Origin: an uncultured bacterium
GTDB lineage: Bacteria; Cyanobacteriota; Vampirovibrionia; Gastranaerophilales; Gastranaerophilaceae
Assembly: GCA_958366705.1 (NCBI GenBank)
Contig: CATXCB010000001.1
Location: forward strand, 1-64,000
Direction: 5' to 3'
Length of the DNA stretch: 64,000 nt
The position numbers and the translations under genes were made by a program. A model generated the notes under the pieces. It made no database searches, was not told the DNA's origin, and worked only from the letters and a program-made list of their open reading frames with translations. Shown piece by piece: positions 6,757 through 16,071 of this stretch; position 1 is the first letter of the stretch; the number at the start of each line of letters is the position of its first letter.

Positions 6757-9318
6757 TTAAGTATCAATGTTAGTTGCATAAACTGCGTTTGTTTCAATAA
6801 AGTCTCTTCTAGGTTCAACTTTATCTCCCATCAAAACGTCAAACAACTGGTCACAAAGCATTGCATCTTCTATGTTAACTTTTAGAAGTGTTCTTGTTGC
6901 AGGATCCATTGTAGTTTCCCACAATTGTTGCGGCATCATTTCGCCAAGACCTTTGAATCGTTGGATTTGCAAGCCTTTTTGACCTCTATCATCAATTATT
7001 TTTTGAAGTTTTTCAAATGAATTGATTTCATATTTTTCTGCGTCTGTTTCTAATAACAATCCGTCAGACTCTTCAATTAAGAAGTCTCTAATCATCGGAT
7101 ATGAGGCTCTTAATTTTTTGTACTCTGAACTTTTTATAATATTTTGGTTCAGTACAACATGTTCTTCTTCATTTAAATGCAGGATGAATGAATATTTTGC
7201 ATTTTCTGCATTATATTTAACTTCAACTTTATAATTTTCAGCTTCTTGAATATTATAGTTTTTAGCGTGGTCGACAAGGTAGTGATTCAAATAATCACAA
7301 GCTTCATTCATTTTTGCCTGATTATCAAAATCTTCAAGATTAATATCAGAACGAACAAGACCTCTTAAAAATACTGCAGGGTATAAATTTAATATAGGGT
7401 TATTGTAAGAACGATAGAATTCTGACATATTTTTAATAAGTTCAAGAAGTTCATCTCCTGTTTTTACATTTTTCTTATTTTTATCTGATAGGCTTAAATT
7501 TTTAATACCACGTTCTTTTAACATCTTATCTAAAACGTGTTCGTTGAACAGGTATTCAGAAGTTTTGCCCTGAGTAACTTTAAATAACGGAGGCTGCGCA
7601 ATATAAACATATCCGTTTTCAATCAATGGTCTTGCATAACGGAAGAAGAATGTAAGCATTAAAGTTCTAATGTGAGCACCGTCGACATCAGCATCAGTCA
7701 TGATAATGATTTTGTGGTATCTTAACTTGTCAATTTCAACTTCTTCTTCATTTCTGCTGATTTTTATACCAAAAGCTTGAACCATAGATTGAATTTCGTT
7801 GTTACCGTATATTCTGTCCAGTCTTGCTTTTTCTACGTTAAGAATTTTACCTCTCAAAGGCAGAATAGCCTGAAACATTCTGTTTCTGCCCTGTTTAGCT
7901 GAACCGCCTGCAGAATCACCCTCAACAAGGAATATTTCGCATTTTTCCGGTTCTCTGTTTGAACAGTCTGCCAGTTTTCCAGGGAGTGTTGAATTTTCAA
8001 GAACAGTCTTTCTTCTTGTTAATTCTCTTGCTTTTCTTGCGGCTTCTCTTGCTCTTTGAGCTTGAAGTGTTTTTTCTAAAATAGTTTTTGCAATTTTAGG
8101 GTTAAATTCCAGCCATTCCTGTAGTTTGTCTCGAACTGCATCCTGAACCGCTCCCATTGCTTCTTGTGAACCAAGTTTTTCTTTAGTCTGTCCTTCAAAT
8201 TCAGGGTTAGGAATTTTTACAGATACGATTGCTGTTAAACCTTCTCTGACATCTTCACCTGAAAGGTTCTGGTCAGAATCTTTCAAAATATTATTTTTTC
8301 TTGCGTAATCATTTAATACACGTGTAATTGAGTTCCTGAAACCGGTTAAGTGAGTTCCGCCGGAATGAGTGTTAATATTGTTTGCAAATGATAAAACACT
8401 TTCCTGATACGAATCTGTGTATTGCATTGCAACTTCAACCTGCAAGTCGCCTACTACTTTGTCGATGTAGATAGGTTTTTCGTGTAAAACAGTTTTATTT
8501 TTGTTTAGAAATTCTACATAACTGCCGATACCGCCTACATAGTGGAAAGTTTCAACTTCTTCCGAGTCATGGCGTGAGAAGATTATTTTCAAACCTTTGT
8601 TTAAGAATGCCATTTCTCTTAATCTGTTAGCAATAACATCGCAGTCGATTTCTGTAGTTTCTGTAAATATTTCAGGATCCGGCCACCAGGTAGTTTTTGT
8701 ACCGGTTTTATCGGTTGGTTCACCTTTTTCAACGGGCGCCATAGGTTCGCCTCTCATGTATTCCTGACGCCATACAAATCCTTGACGGGAAACTTCAACG
8801 ATATATTTTTCAGATAAAGCGTTTACTACAGACGCACCAACACCATGAAGTCCGCCTGATACTTTGTATCCTCCGTCTCCAAATTTGCCGCCTGCGTGAA
8901 GTACTGTATGAACGATTTCCAGAGCAGACTTTCCGCTGTCAGGTTTTATATCAACCGGAATACCACGACCGTTATCTTCTACAGTAATGCTGTTATCTTT
9001 ATGGATTGTTACATGAATATCTGTACAAAAACCTGCTAAAGATTCGTCGATAGAGTTATCAACGATTTCATAAATACAATGGTGTAACCCTCTTTGTGAA
9101 GTTGAACCGATGTACATCCCCGGTCTTATTCTTACTGCTTCAAGTCCTTCAAGTACTCTGATATTGTCAGCACTGTATTCGGCTGAAGTGTGAGTTTCAA
9201 TTGCTTCATATTGTCCATTAGCAGGATCATTTATTTCTTCTGCAATTTTATTTTCTACAGCAGTGTTTAATGCATCCAACCCTTTATCATTAATCATGTC
9301 TTGTGTATTTTCTGACAT
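6757..9318 (-). CDS. gyrB: DNA gyrase subunit B
   Basis: The 853-residue product has a 50-residue acidic N-terminal extension, then the GHKL ATPase (YEIVDNSIDE, VEDNGRGIPVD, GGLHGVGASVVNALS), the transducer, the Toprim domain (VEGDSAGGSA, PLRGKILNVEKA, DADVDGAHIRTL) and the tail QRFKGLGEMMPQQLWETTMDP. An insertion of about 170 residues (roughly 570-740) follows the Toprim core, as in the long GyrB form. With GyrA it introduces negative supercoils using ATP. It is transcribed alone, divergent from the hydrogenase operon, and ends at the terminator at 6697-6734. The N-terminal extension is unusual; the Met at 9318 is the first in frame. Confidence 0.97.
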   Translation of the reverse strand: MSENTQDMINDKGLDALNTAVENKIAEEINDPANGQYEAIETHTSAEYSADNIRVLEGLEAVRIRPGMYIGSTSQRGLHHCIYEIVDNSIDESLAGFCTDIHVTIHKDNSITVEDNGRGIPVDIKPDSGKSALEIVHTVLHAGGKFGDGGYKVSGGLHGVGASVVNALSEKYIVEVSRQGFVWRQEYMRGEPMAPVEKGEPTDKTGTKTTWWPDPEIFTETTEIDCDVIANRLREMAFLNKGLKIIFSRHDSEEVETFHYVGGIGSYVEFLNKNKTVLHEKPIYIDKVVGDLQVEVAMQYTDSYQESVLSFANNINTHSGGTHLTGFRNSITRVLNDYARKNNILKDSDQNLSGEDVREGLTAIVSVKIPNPEFEGQTKEKLGSQEAMGAVQDAVRDKLQEWLEFNPKIAKTILEKTLQAQRAREAARKARELTRRKTVLENSTLPGKLADCSNREPEKCEIFLVEGDSAGGSAKQGRNRMFQAILPLRGKILNVEKARLDRIYGNNEIQSMVQAFGIKISRNEEEVEIDKLRYHKIIIMTDADVDGAHIRTLMLTFFFRYARPLIENGYVYIAQPPLFKVTQGKTSEYLFNEHVLDKMLKERGIKNLSLSDKNKKNVKTGDELLELIKNMSEFYRSYNNPILNLYPAVFLRGLVRSDINLEDFDNQAKMNEACDYLNHYLVDHAKNYNIQEAENYKVEVKYNAENAKYSFILHLNEEEHVVLNQNIIKSSEYKKLRASYPMIRDFLIEESDGLLLETDAEKYEINSFEKLQKIIDDRGQKGLQIQRFKGLGEMMPQQLWETTMDPATRTLLKVNIEDAMLCDQLFDVLMGDKVEPRRDFIETNAVYATNIDT

Positions 9319-9484
9319 ATGCTTCTCCCTAGTCTACTCAAAATATAACAATAGTATACCATAAAAACACTGCCGCTGCCAAAATTGTTTACTTTGGTTA
9401 ACACGGGAGAGTAATGAAGATTATTTCCTACTTGCCATATTTTATAAGCTATAATAAAATAATGTTGTAAAAAGTGAGGAATGT

Positions 9485-9730
9485 ATGGCTGTACATAATA
9501 TAAAAGTTTGTATGGGAAGTTCATGTTTTGCACGTGGAAATCTCAAAAATTTAGATTATATTGAAAATTTTATTAAAGAAAATAATTTGGATGCGGATAT
9601 TGATTTGTTCGGGGCTCATTGTCAGGAAAAATGCGATGTTGGTCCAAATATTTATGTGGACGGCGTGCTTCATAGTGAAATGGATGAGGCAAAGTTAAAA
9701 GAAATTTTGAATGGTCTGTTAGTTAAATAA
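9485..9730 (+). CDS. Thioredoxin-like [2Fe-2S] ferredoxin (NuoE/HydC-like), hydrogenase operon
   Basis: An 81-residue protein with four cysteines in the thioredoxin-like ferredoxin pattern: C9 and C14 (CMGSSCFARGN) and C46 and C50 (CQEKCDVGPN). This small one-domain form binds one [2Fe-2S] cluster and passes electrons within bifurcating hydrogenases or Nuo-type complexes. It opens a five-gene operon; the sensory hydrogenase gene follows after 23 bases. A TATAAT box lies at 9450-9455, but no matching -35 is clear. GAGGA precedes the start. It probably delivers electrons to, or reads the redox state of, the adjacent hydrogenase module. Confidence 0.85.
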   Translation: MAVHNIKVCMGSSCFARGNLKNLDYIENFIKENNLDADIDLFGAHCQEKCDVGPNIYVDGVLHSEMDEAKLKEILNGLLVK

Positions 9731-9753
9731 TAATGAAATTTCGGAGTTTATAA

Positions 9754-11478
9754 ATGAATAATCAGTATCCTGTATATACACTCGTAAATGAGTGTCATGA
9801 CTGTTATAAATGTGTAAGAGAATGTCCGGTAAAAGCGATTAAAATAGAAAACGATCACGCTTCTATTATTCCGGAAAAATGCATATGCTGCGGCAGATGT
9901 GTCCAGGTTTGTCCTGCTAATGCTAAATGTGTTCGTGGGGATTTGGAAAAAGTAAAAAATCTATTAATTTCAGGAAAAGAGGTTTATGTTTCTTTAGCAC
10001 CATCATGGAGCGGCGTTTTTGAGACGACTCCTCAGAGAATGATTGCGATTCTAAAAAAACTTGGTTTTAAGGATGTTTCTGAAACTGCTCTCGGGGCTCA
10101 AGAAGTTTCTATTAAAACTGCGGATATGCTTAATAATATGGAACACGGCTTGTGGATTTCAAGCGCCTGTCCTGTAATTGTTGATTATATAAGGTTGTAC
10201 AAGCCGGAATTTGCTCAATATATTACGCCGATTGCTTCTCCTGCTAGAACTCATGCAAAAATGTTAAAAGAAAAGTATGGCGATGATATTGCTGTTGTTT
10301 TTATCGGGCCTTGTATCGGAAAGAAAAAAGAAGCTGATGCGCATGATGGTTTGATTGATTTTTCAATAACATTTGAAGAATTAAAAATATGGATTAATGA
10401 TAAAATTCCTCATATTTCAGATATTCAGCAGGATGACAAGTATACTTTTGTTCCAAAAGCTGCATATGAGGGAGCTTTGTATCCGATTGACGGCGGAATG
10501 AATACAACTATCAGAAAAATTGGGGTGAAAGAAGAGGTGCAGCTTTTAGAAGTTTGTACAATTCCAGCTTTGGAAAGAGCCTTAAATAATCTTCACCCTG
10601 AAAAAATCAGCAAACCTATTTTTGTGGAGGCTCTGGCTTGCGAGGGCGGCTGTATTGCAGGTCCTTGTATATCTACAGATAAAGCAACTATCAGTATAGT
10701 TTCTGAGGTTATGTCCAATGTAAAAGAAAGAAGTATTATTCCTAAAAAACCCGAGTATGTTGTGGAATATGATTACAATGCTTCTGCGGTTCAGACTTCA
10801 AAATATTCAATTGAAGAAATTTTGCAGACTTTGAAAAAAATAGGCAAACATTCTATTGACGATGAGTTAAATTGCGGCGGCTGTGGATATTCATCATGCA
10901 GAGAACTTGCTGCAGCATTGCTGGACGGGGTTGCAGAACCGTCTATGTGTATTTCATATATGAGAAAAATTGCAATGCGAAAAGCAGCTGCTATGCTTCG
11001 TTGTATGCCGGCTGCGATTGTAATGGTTGACAGTAATATGAATATTTTGGAAGCAAATGATAGTTTCATGAAAATGTTTACGGGTGATATGTATGAGATT
11101 TTTAAAGCACGTCCTGACGGGTTAACCGGTGCTGCTATTGATAGAATTGTTGAATTTTCCGATATTTTCAGAACGATTTTGAAAACGGGAAAAGATTTGC
11201 ATAAGGAACATTATCCGTTGCAAGACCGCTTGTATGATATAAATGCATTTACAATTGAGGAAAATTCTATAGTCGGAGCGATTATCACAGATGTTACTCA
11301 AACTGAAACTACAAGAGAAAAAATTTCTGAAAAAGCAAAAGAAGTTATTTCTAAAAATATTTCCATTGTTCAGGAAATTGCCTGCTTGTTGGGTGAGCAT
11401 ATGGTTGAGACTGAAACTTTATTAAATTCAATAGCAAATGATTACGATGATAAATTAGATGAGGGTAATGCTCAGTAA
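9754..11478 (+). CDS. Sensory-type [FeFe]-hydrogenase with PAS domain (HydS-like)
   Basis: A 574-residue protein: two [4Fe-4S] ferredoxin motifs (C14/17/20/24 and C43/46/49/53), an H-cluster domain, a CGGCGYSSC [4Fe-4S] domain at about 374-382, and a PAS domain at about 415-520. The three H-cluster loops read SSACP (136-140), GPCIGKK (185-191) and EALACEGGCIAGPC (292-305), so the cluster cysteines C139, C187, C296 and C300 are present. The proton-relay cysteine is replaced by Ala138, the substitution known from sensory hydrogenases such as Thermotoga HydS. This argues for H2 or redox sensing rather than fast turnover. Its stop overlaps the ATG of the phosphatase gene (TAATG), implying coupled translation and a direct signalling pair. 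Confidence 0.88.
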   Translation: MNNQYPVYTLVNECHDCYKCVRECPVKAIKIENDHASIIPEKCICCGRCVQVCPANAKCVRGDLEKVKNLLISGKEVYVSLAPSWSGVFETTPQRMIAILKKLGFKDVSETALGAQEVSIKTADMLNNMEHGLWISSACPVIVDYIRLYKPEFAQYITPIASPARTHAKMLKEKYGDDIAVVFIGPCIGKKKEADAHDGLIDFSITFEELKIWINDKIPHISDIQQDDKYTFVPKAAYEGALYPIDGGMNTTIRKIGVKEEVQLLEVCTIPALERALNNLHPEKISKPIFVEALACEGGCIAGPCISTDKATISIVSEVMSNVKERSIIPKKPEYVVEYDYNASAVQTSKYSIEEILQTLKKIGKHSIDDELNCGGCGYSSCRELAAALLDGVAEPSMCISYMRKIAMRKAAAMLRCMPAAIVMVDSNMNILEANDSFMKMFTGDMYEIFKARPDGLTGAAIDRIVEFSDIFRTILKTGKDLHKEHYPLQDRLYDINAFTIEENSIVGAIITDVTQTETTREKISEKAKEVISKNISIVQEIACLLGEHMVETETLLNSIANDYDDKLDEGNAQ

Positions 11479-12644
11479 TGTTTATTGATATAGATTGTCA
11501 TCAATTAAAAAAATATAATCAAAATGCTTACGGAGATTATTTTATTTCAAAAAGGTATCCGGATGAAGCAAAGTTGATAGCTGTTCTGTCGGATGGTCTT
11601 GGTAGTGGAATAAAAGCTAACATTTTGTCTTGTATGACGGCTACGATGTTGCTGAAATTTGTAGAAAATCAGCAGATTCCAATAAGACGGGCTTCTGAAA
11701 TTGTGATGAATTCTTTACCTGTGTGCAAAGTTAGAAAAATAAGTTATTCAACGTTTTCAGTTATAGAAATTAATGATTATGGTTCAGCTAAAATTGTAGA
11801 GGAGGGTAATCCTGAATTTATCTGGATAAAAAATAATGAAGTTATGACACCTCAGTATGAATCTATTCAATCAGTTACGTTTAAAAACAGATGTATGAAA
11901 AGTTATAAGATTCATCTGGAACTCGGGGACAGAATTATTTTTTGCTCTGATGGTGTTACTCAGTGCGGGCTTGGAAACAGTAGGCTTAAGCTGGGTTTAC
12001 GCAGAGAAGGGTTGATTAATCTTGTTCTTGCTAAAATTTCAGAAGAACCTGATATTTCAAGTTCCGAACTTTCAGCTTATATTGTGCGGCAGGCAAAAAA
12101 TATTGAGACAGACAGGCTTCCGAAAGATGATATATCAGCATGTGTATTGTATTGTAGGGAACCAAGAACATCTTTAGTTTTTACAGGGCCGCCGTTTCAT
12201 CAGTCTAAAGATGCTGAATATGCGCAGTTATTTAAAAATTTTAATGGTAAGAAAGCTATTTGCGGAGGGACAACTGCCAATTTAATTTCACGGGAATTGA
12301 ATATTCCTATTACGATGGATAGTACAATCAGTATAGGTAAGCTTCCGAGCTGTTCATATATGGAAGGTGTGGATCTTGTAACCGAGGGCATTCTTACTTT
12401 AACGCAAACTCTGGAATACCTTGAAAATGGTCAAATTACGGGTATTGACAACGCCGCAGGAAAGCTGGTAAAATTCTTACTGGATAGTGACTGCATTAAC
12501 TTTATGGTAGGTGCGAAGTTAAATCAAGCTCACTATAATCCTGCATTACCGGTAGAAATCGAAATCAGGAAAAATATTATAAAAAAAATGGCAGTAATTC
12601 TGCAAGATAAATATTTTAAAAAAGTTAGTGTACAATATATGTAA
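11478..12644 (+). CDS. SpoIIE-type PP2C serine phosphatase, partner of the sensory hydrogenase
   Basis: A 388-residue protein of the SpoIIE/PPM family. Metal-binding motifs are visible: VLSDGLGSG (Asp39-Gly40) and IIFCSDGVTQCG, followed by RLPKDDISACVLY. The first 225 residues form the phosphatase; the remaining 160 are a C-terminal domain without a motif I know. Such phosphatases dephosphorylate Ser/Thr on anti-anti-sigma or other proteins. Genes for HydS-like hydrogenases and PP2C phosphatases lie together in clostridial hydrogenase clusters, where H2-dependent control is proposed. Translation is coupled to the preceding gene. The target is not visible here; no anti-sigma factor pair is in the window. 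Confidence 0.88.
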   Translation: MFIDIDCHQLKKYNQNAYGDYFISKRYPDEAKLIAVLSDGLGSGIKANILSCMTATMLLKFVENQQIPIRRASEIVMNSLPVCKVRKISYSTFSVIEINDYGSAKIVEEGNPEFIWIKNNEVMTPQYESIQSVTFKNRCMKSYKIHLELGDRIIFCSDGVTQCGLGNSRLKLGLRREGLINLVLAKISEEPDISSSELSAYIVRQAKNIETDRLPKDDISACVLYCREPRTSLVFTGPPFHQSKDAEYAQLFKNFNGKKAICGGTTANLISRELNIPITMDSTISIGKLPSCSYMEGVDLVTEGILTLTQTLEYLENGQITGIDNAAGKLVKFLLDSDCINFMVGAKLNQAHYNPALPVEIEIRKNIIKKMAVILQDKYFKKVSVQYM

Positions 12645-12672
12645 TCGCATGTGTTACAAGAGGAAGGTGAAA

Positions 12673-12933
12673 ATGGAAAAAATCAGTGTAAAAGTATGTT
12701 TAGGAACTACTTGTTTTGTAATGGGTTCAGCAAATTTGCAGGAACTTATTGACATTGTACCTGAAAAATATGGTGATAAAGTGGAAGTGTCCGGCGTTCC
12801 TTGCCTTGGATTATGTTCTGCTGATTGGGAATTTTCAAAAGCTCCTTATGTAAAAGTAGGCGACGAAATTGTTAAAGAAGCTACGGTAGATAAAGTTATT
12901 GCAGCTATTGATAAAAATTTGGAAAATAATTAA
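12673..12933 (+). CDS. Second thioredoxin-like [2Fe-2S] ferredoxin, hydrogenase operon
   Basis: An 86-residue protein with C9, C14 (CLGTTCFVMGS) and C44, C48 (CLGLCSADW), again the NuoE-like thioredoxin ferredoxin pattern. The frame is open to 12628, but the ATG at 12673 follows GAGGAAGG and gives the expected MEKISVKVCLG start. It lies 28 bases after the phosphatase gene and 19 before the catalytic hydrogenase gene. It differs clearly in sequence from the first ferredoxin of the operon, so the two probably serve different partners: this one the catalytic enzyme, the first the sensor. Confidence 0.87.
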   Translation: MEKISVKVCLGTTCFVMGSANLQELIDIVPEKYGDKVEVSGVPCLGLCSADWEFSKAPYVKVGDEIVKEATVDKVIAAIDKNLENN

Positions 12934-12952
12934 TAGAAAAGGATTAAGAAAT

Positions 12953-14416
12953 ATGGCAATGAATACCCCTAAACAAACTTCTCATTTGAAAAGAGAAATT
13001 TTAGTAAGACTTATTAAGGCATATCTGGGTGAAAATTTTGAAGAAGATACAAGAAAAATTCCTTTTGATATGCGTCCAAAAGGCAGCGAAGTTCCTTACA
13101 GATGCTGTATACATAAAGAACGTGCAATTTTAAGAGACAGAACAATTGCCGGTCTTGGTTTGTCAATTGAGGAAGCTGAAGATAGCGAATTATTATCAAC
13201 ACTTGCTCATAAAGCTCAAGAAAGAACAGCTCCTGAAGATAAACCGTTAACAGTTTTGCAAACAGCTTGTAAAGGCTGCGTTCCTGCAAGAATTTTTGTT
13301 ACAGATTTATGTCAGGGTTGTGTTGCAAGACCTTGTGAATCAACCTGTAAATTTGGTGCAATAAAAGTTGAAAATGGAAAATCTGTTATCGATCCTGCTA
13401 AATGTAAAAATTGCGGAATGTGTGTTCAGGTTTGTCCTTATCAAGCTATTACAAAGATAATTGTTCCTTGTGAAAATGCTTGTCCTGTAGGTGCAATCGC
13501 CAAAGATGAAGAAGGTTTGGCTCATATTGATTTTGATAAATGTATTTCTTGTGGAAGATGCGTAAGCGCTTGTCCTTTTGGAGCTGTACATGAAAAAAGT
13601 CAGATTATAGATATTCTAAAAGAAATTAAAAGTGGTAAAAAAGTTGTTGCAATGCTTGCTCCTGCTATTTTTGGCCAGCTGCCTTGTACTCCAAAACAAT
13701 TAAAACAAGCAATTCTTTCTTTGGGATTCTCTGATGTTGTGGAAGTTGCTCAAGGTGCAGATATTACTTCTCAAAATGAATCTGCCGAATTTAAAGAAAG
13801 AATGGAAAAAGGCGATGCCTTTATGACAACTTCATGCTGTGCAGGTTATAATGAGCTTGTAGACAAACATGTTCCAGAATTGAAACCTTTCCGTTCTGAA
13901 ACTAAAACTCCTGCTTATTACACTGCTGAAATTGTCAAAAATGAAGCTCCGGATGCTGTAACAGTATTCTTTAGTCCTTGTGTTGCAAAAAGACGTGAAG
14001 CATTCCAAAATCCAAATATAGACTATGTTCTTAACTATGAAGAACTTGGAGCGTGGTTTGTGGCATTAAATATTCAGGTTTCAGAATGTGATGAATCTGA
14101 ATTTAAGCATGAATCTTCTGCTCAAGGAAGAAATTATGCTGTTACAGGCGGTGTTGCCGGTGCTGTTAACTCCTTGCTGGATGAAGAAGATAAAGCTACA
14201 CCTTATGTAATTAATGGACTTGATAAGCAAGCAGTAAGAGATTTGAAAAAATTTGCAAAGAATGGTAAATGTGAATTAGGTAATCTTATCGAAGTTATGG
14301 CTTGCCCTGGCGGTTGTCTTGGCGGTTCAAGTACTGTGAATGCATTCAAACCTGCATTAAAACAGTTAACAAATTATGTTAACGAAAGTCCATCAATTAA
14401 AGATGTTTTAAAATAG
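12953..14416 (+). CDS. hydA: Catalytic [FeFe]-hydrogenase (HydA type, group B-like)
   Basis: A 487-residue enzyme reducing protons to H2. An N-terminal Cys-rich part (C106/109/120/123/128/132) precedes ferredoxin motifs at C151/154/157/161 and C197/200/203/207, then the H-cluster domain. The active-site loops read TSCCAGY (293-299), SPCVAKRREA (341-350) and EVMACPGGCLGGSS (447-460). All four cluster cysteines and the proton-relay Cys295 are kept; the usual Pro of TSCCP is Ala. The start at 12953 has AAAGGA 9 bases upstream; the longer frame from 12899 overlaps the previous gene and is rejected. No NuoF-like flavoprotein gene lies in the operon, so ferredoxin is the likely donor. Maturases HydE/F/G are not in the window. 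Confidence 0.93.
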   Translation: MAMNTPKQTSHLKREILVRLIKAYLGENFEEDTRKIPFDMRPKGSEVPYRCCIHKERAILRDRTIAGLGLSIEEAEDSELLSTLAHKAQERTAPEDKPLTVLQTACKGCVPARIFVTDLCQGCVARPCESTCKFGAIKVENGKSVIDPAKCKNCGMCVQVCPYQAITKIIVPCENACPVGAIAKDEEGLAHIDFDKCISCGRCVSACPFGAVHEKSQIIDILKEIKSGKKVVAMLAPAIFGQLPCTPKQLKQAILSLGFSDVVEVAQGADITSQNESAEFKERMEKGDAFMTTSCCAGYNELVDKHVPELKPFRSETKTPAYYTAEIVKNEAPDAVTVFFSPCVAKRREAFQNPNIDYVLNYEELGAWFVALNIQVSECDESEFKHESSAQGRNYAVTGGVAGAVNSLLDEEDKATPYVINGLDKQAVRDLKKFAKNGKCELGNLIEVMACPGGCLGGSSTVNAFKPALKQLTNYVNESPSIKDVLK

Positions 14417-14433
14417 ACATAAAACATAATAAA

Positions 14434-14466
14434 AACGGCAGAACAAATTAAGTTCTGTCGTTTTTT
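14434..14466 (+). terminator. Intrinsic terminator of the hydrogenase operon
   Basis: Stem AACGGCAGAAC/GTTCTGTCGTT with one G.U pair and a 7-base loop, then T6. It sits 18 bases after the hydA stop and before the convergent MATE gene. Confidence 0.85.
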
Positions 14467-14473
14467 ATGTCGT

Positions 14474-15868
14474 TTATGAGGTATATTTTCTTTGTAATTG
14501 TTTTTTTATAAGTTTTTTAATATTTATAAAATATCCAATCGTTAGTATAATTGAGGCTGTAATCCATGCAATTGGACCGGCATAGAATATTCCAAAATAA
14601 CTGTATTTTACTGCAAGATAAACTGCAGCATATGATCTTATCATTAATTCAGCAAAAGAAGATGTTAACGGAATTAAAGGTCTTCCCATTCCTTGCAGAG
14701 CGTTTCTGAATATAAATATTTGTCCTAAGAAGAAGTAAAATATTGAACTTATCCATAAATAGTCATGCGCAATTTTTACTACCTGCCGTGATTGATTGCC
14801 TATAAATAATTGGACAATGCTGCTTCCAAAATTATGCATTATAAAAGCCATGACAAGACTTAATATTATATTTATTATAGAACTGCGGATGACGCCTTGT
14901 CTTATTCTGGAAATTTTTTCTGCTCCAAAATTTTGAGCAACAAAAGCAGCCAGTGCAATTCCAAATGAAATCATGGGCATTGTTGCAATCTGTTCTATTC
15001 TTAGAGCTGCAGTAAATGCTGCGATTACGTTAGCTCCAAAAGAATTGCATACGCTCTGAATTATTAAAACCCCAAGTCCAATTACTGTAAATTGTATGAC
15101 CATAGGGATACCTACGGCAAGATGTTCTTTTGCAAATTTTATGTCTTCCTTGTTATGCAAAAGATTAAATTCCCAATCTGATTTGTGCATATGCAGTATT
15201 GGAAATTTTAATTTTATATAAAATACGCATAAAAGGGCTGAAAATCCTTGAGAAAGAACAACTGCAATCGCTGACCCTGGTACACCCCAGCCAAATTTTA
15301 ATATAAATAATAATGCAAGAAATACATTTAGTATAGATGCCAGAATTAAAAAATAAAGAGGAGTTTTGCTATCCCCAAGTGCTCTTACAATACTTGCTAA
15401 CAGATTATAAAAGTTAACAGTAACAAGCCCCCATACGCATATTTGAATGTACCAGTATGCGTTATGAATAATGTTCTGCGGAACATTCATAATGAACAGT
15501 ATAGGTTTCATAAACACAGTACATAAGATTGTGAATATTATTGTAAATATTGTACTTAAAATTGTTGAAATTGCTACGGATCTTCTAACACCAGCAAAAT
15601 CTTTAGCTCCGAATTTTTGCCCTGTGATTACTGCAAATCCGTTATTCAAACCTACAACTGCAAACATTATCAGGAAAAATAACGGTGCTACTGCTCCTAC
15701 CGCAGCAAGACAATCCACCCCGAGAGTTCTCCCAACAATAACTATATCGGCAATGTTGTATAATTGTTGGAAAATATTACCGATTAAAAGAGGTACTGAA
15801 AATAATAAGATTAACTTTAAAGGTTCACCTTTTGTTAAATCCTTAATCATAGTGATATTATATATCAA
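14474..15868 (-). CDS. MATE family multidrug/Na+ antiporter
   Basis: A 464-residue polytopic membrane protein with about 12 hydrophobic helices in two related halves. The MATE signatures are present: LPLLIGNIFQQLYNIADIVIVGR-like first helix region, IVRALGDSKTPLYF in half one and FRNALQGMGRPLIPL in half two. MATE proteins export cationic drugs, flavins or other organic cations against Na+ or H+. The Met at residue 7 (MIKDLTKGEP) is an equally good start at 15850. The gene stands alone and converges with the hydrogenase operon. The substrate cannot be inferred. Confidence 0.93.
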   Translation of the reverse strand: MIYNITMIKDLTKGEPLKLILLFSVPLLIGNIFQQLYNIADIVIVGRTLGVDCLAAVGAVAPLFFLIMFAVVGLNNGFAVITGQKFGAKDFAGVRRSVAISTILSTIFTIIFTILCTVFMKPILFIMNVPQNIIHNAYWYIQICVWGLVTVNFYNLLASIVRALGDSKTPLYFLILASILNVFLALLFILKFGWGVPGSAIAVVLSQGFSALLCVFYIKLKFPILHMHKSDWEFNLLHNKEDIKFAKEHLAVGIPMVIQFTVIGLGVLIIQSVCNSFGANVIAAFTAALRIEQIATMPMISFGIALAAFVAQNFGAEKISRIRQGVIRSSIINIILSLVMAFIMHNFGSSIVQLFIGNQSRQVVKIAHDYLWISSIFYFFLGQIFIFRNALQGMGRPLIPLTSSFAELMIRSYAAVYLAVKYSYFGIFYAGPIAWITASIILTIGYFINIKKLIKKQLQRKYTS

Positions 15869-16071
15869 ATATTTTGAAAATATTTGTTAATATCATTTGA
15901 ATTAAGTATAACAGTTATAATATGCTTTATTGCGAATTATTCAGATTCTGAAAGGAGTCCAGAGTGACAAACATTATATGCTTAATATAACTTTATATTG
16001 AAAATTTTTTTAGCAATTTTTAATATTTATGTGTGTTCTGTCGGGAGTGTAGTCTAATTGAGGTACAAAAC

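Noticed and set aside
9294..9533. Minus-strand frame of 79 residues across the gyrB upstream gap
   Set aside because: It overlaps the gyrB start and the first hydrogenase-operon gene, has no family match or ribosome site, and reads as background.
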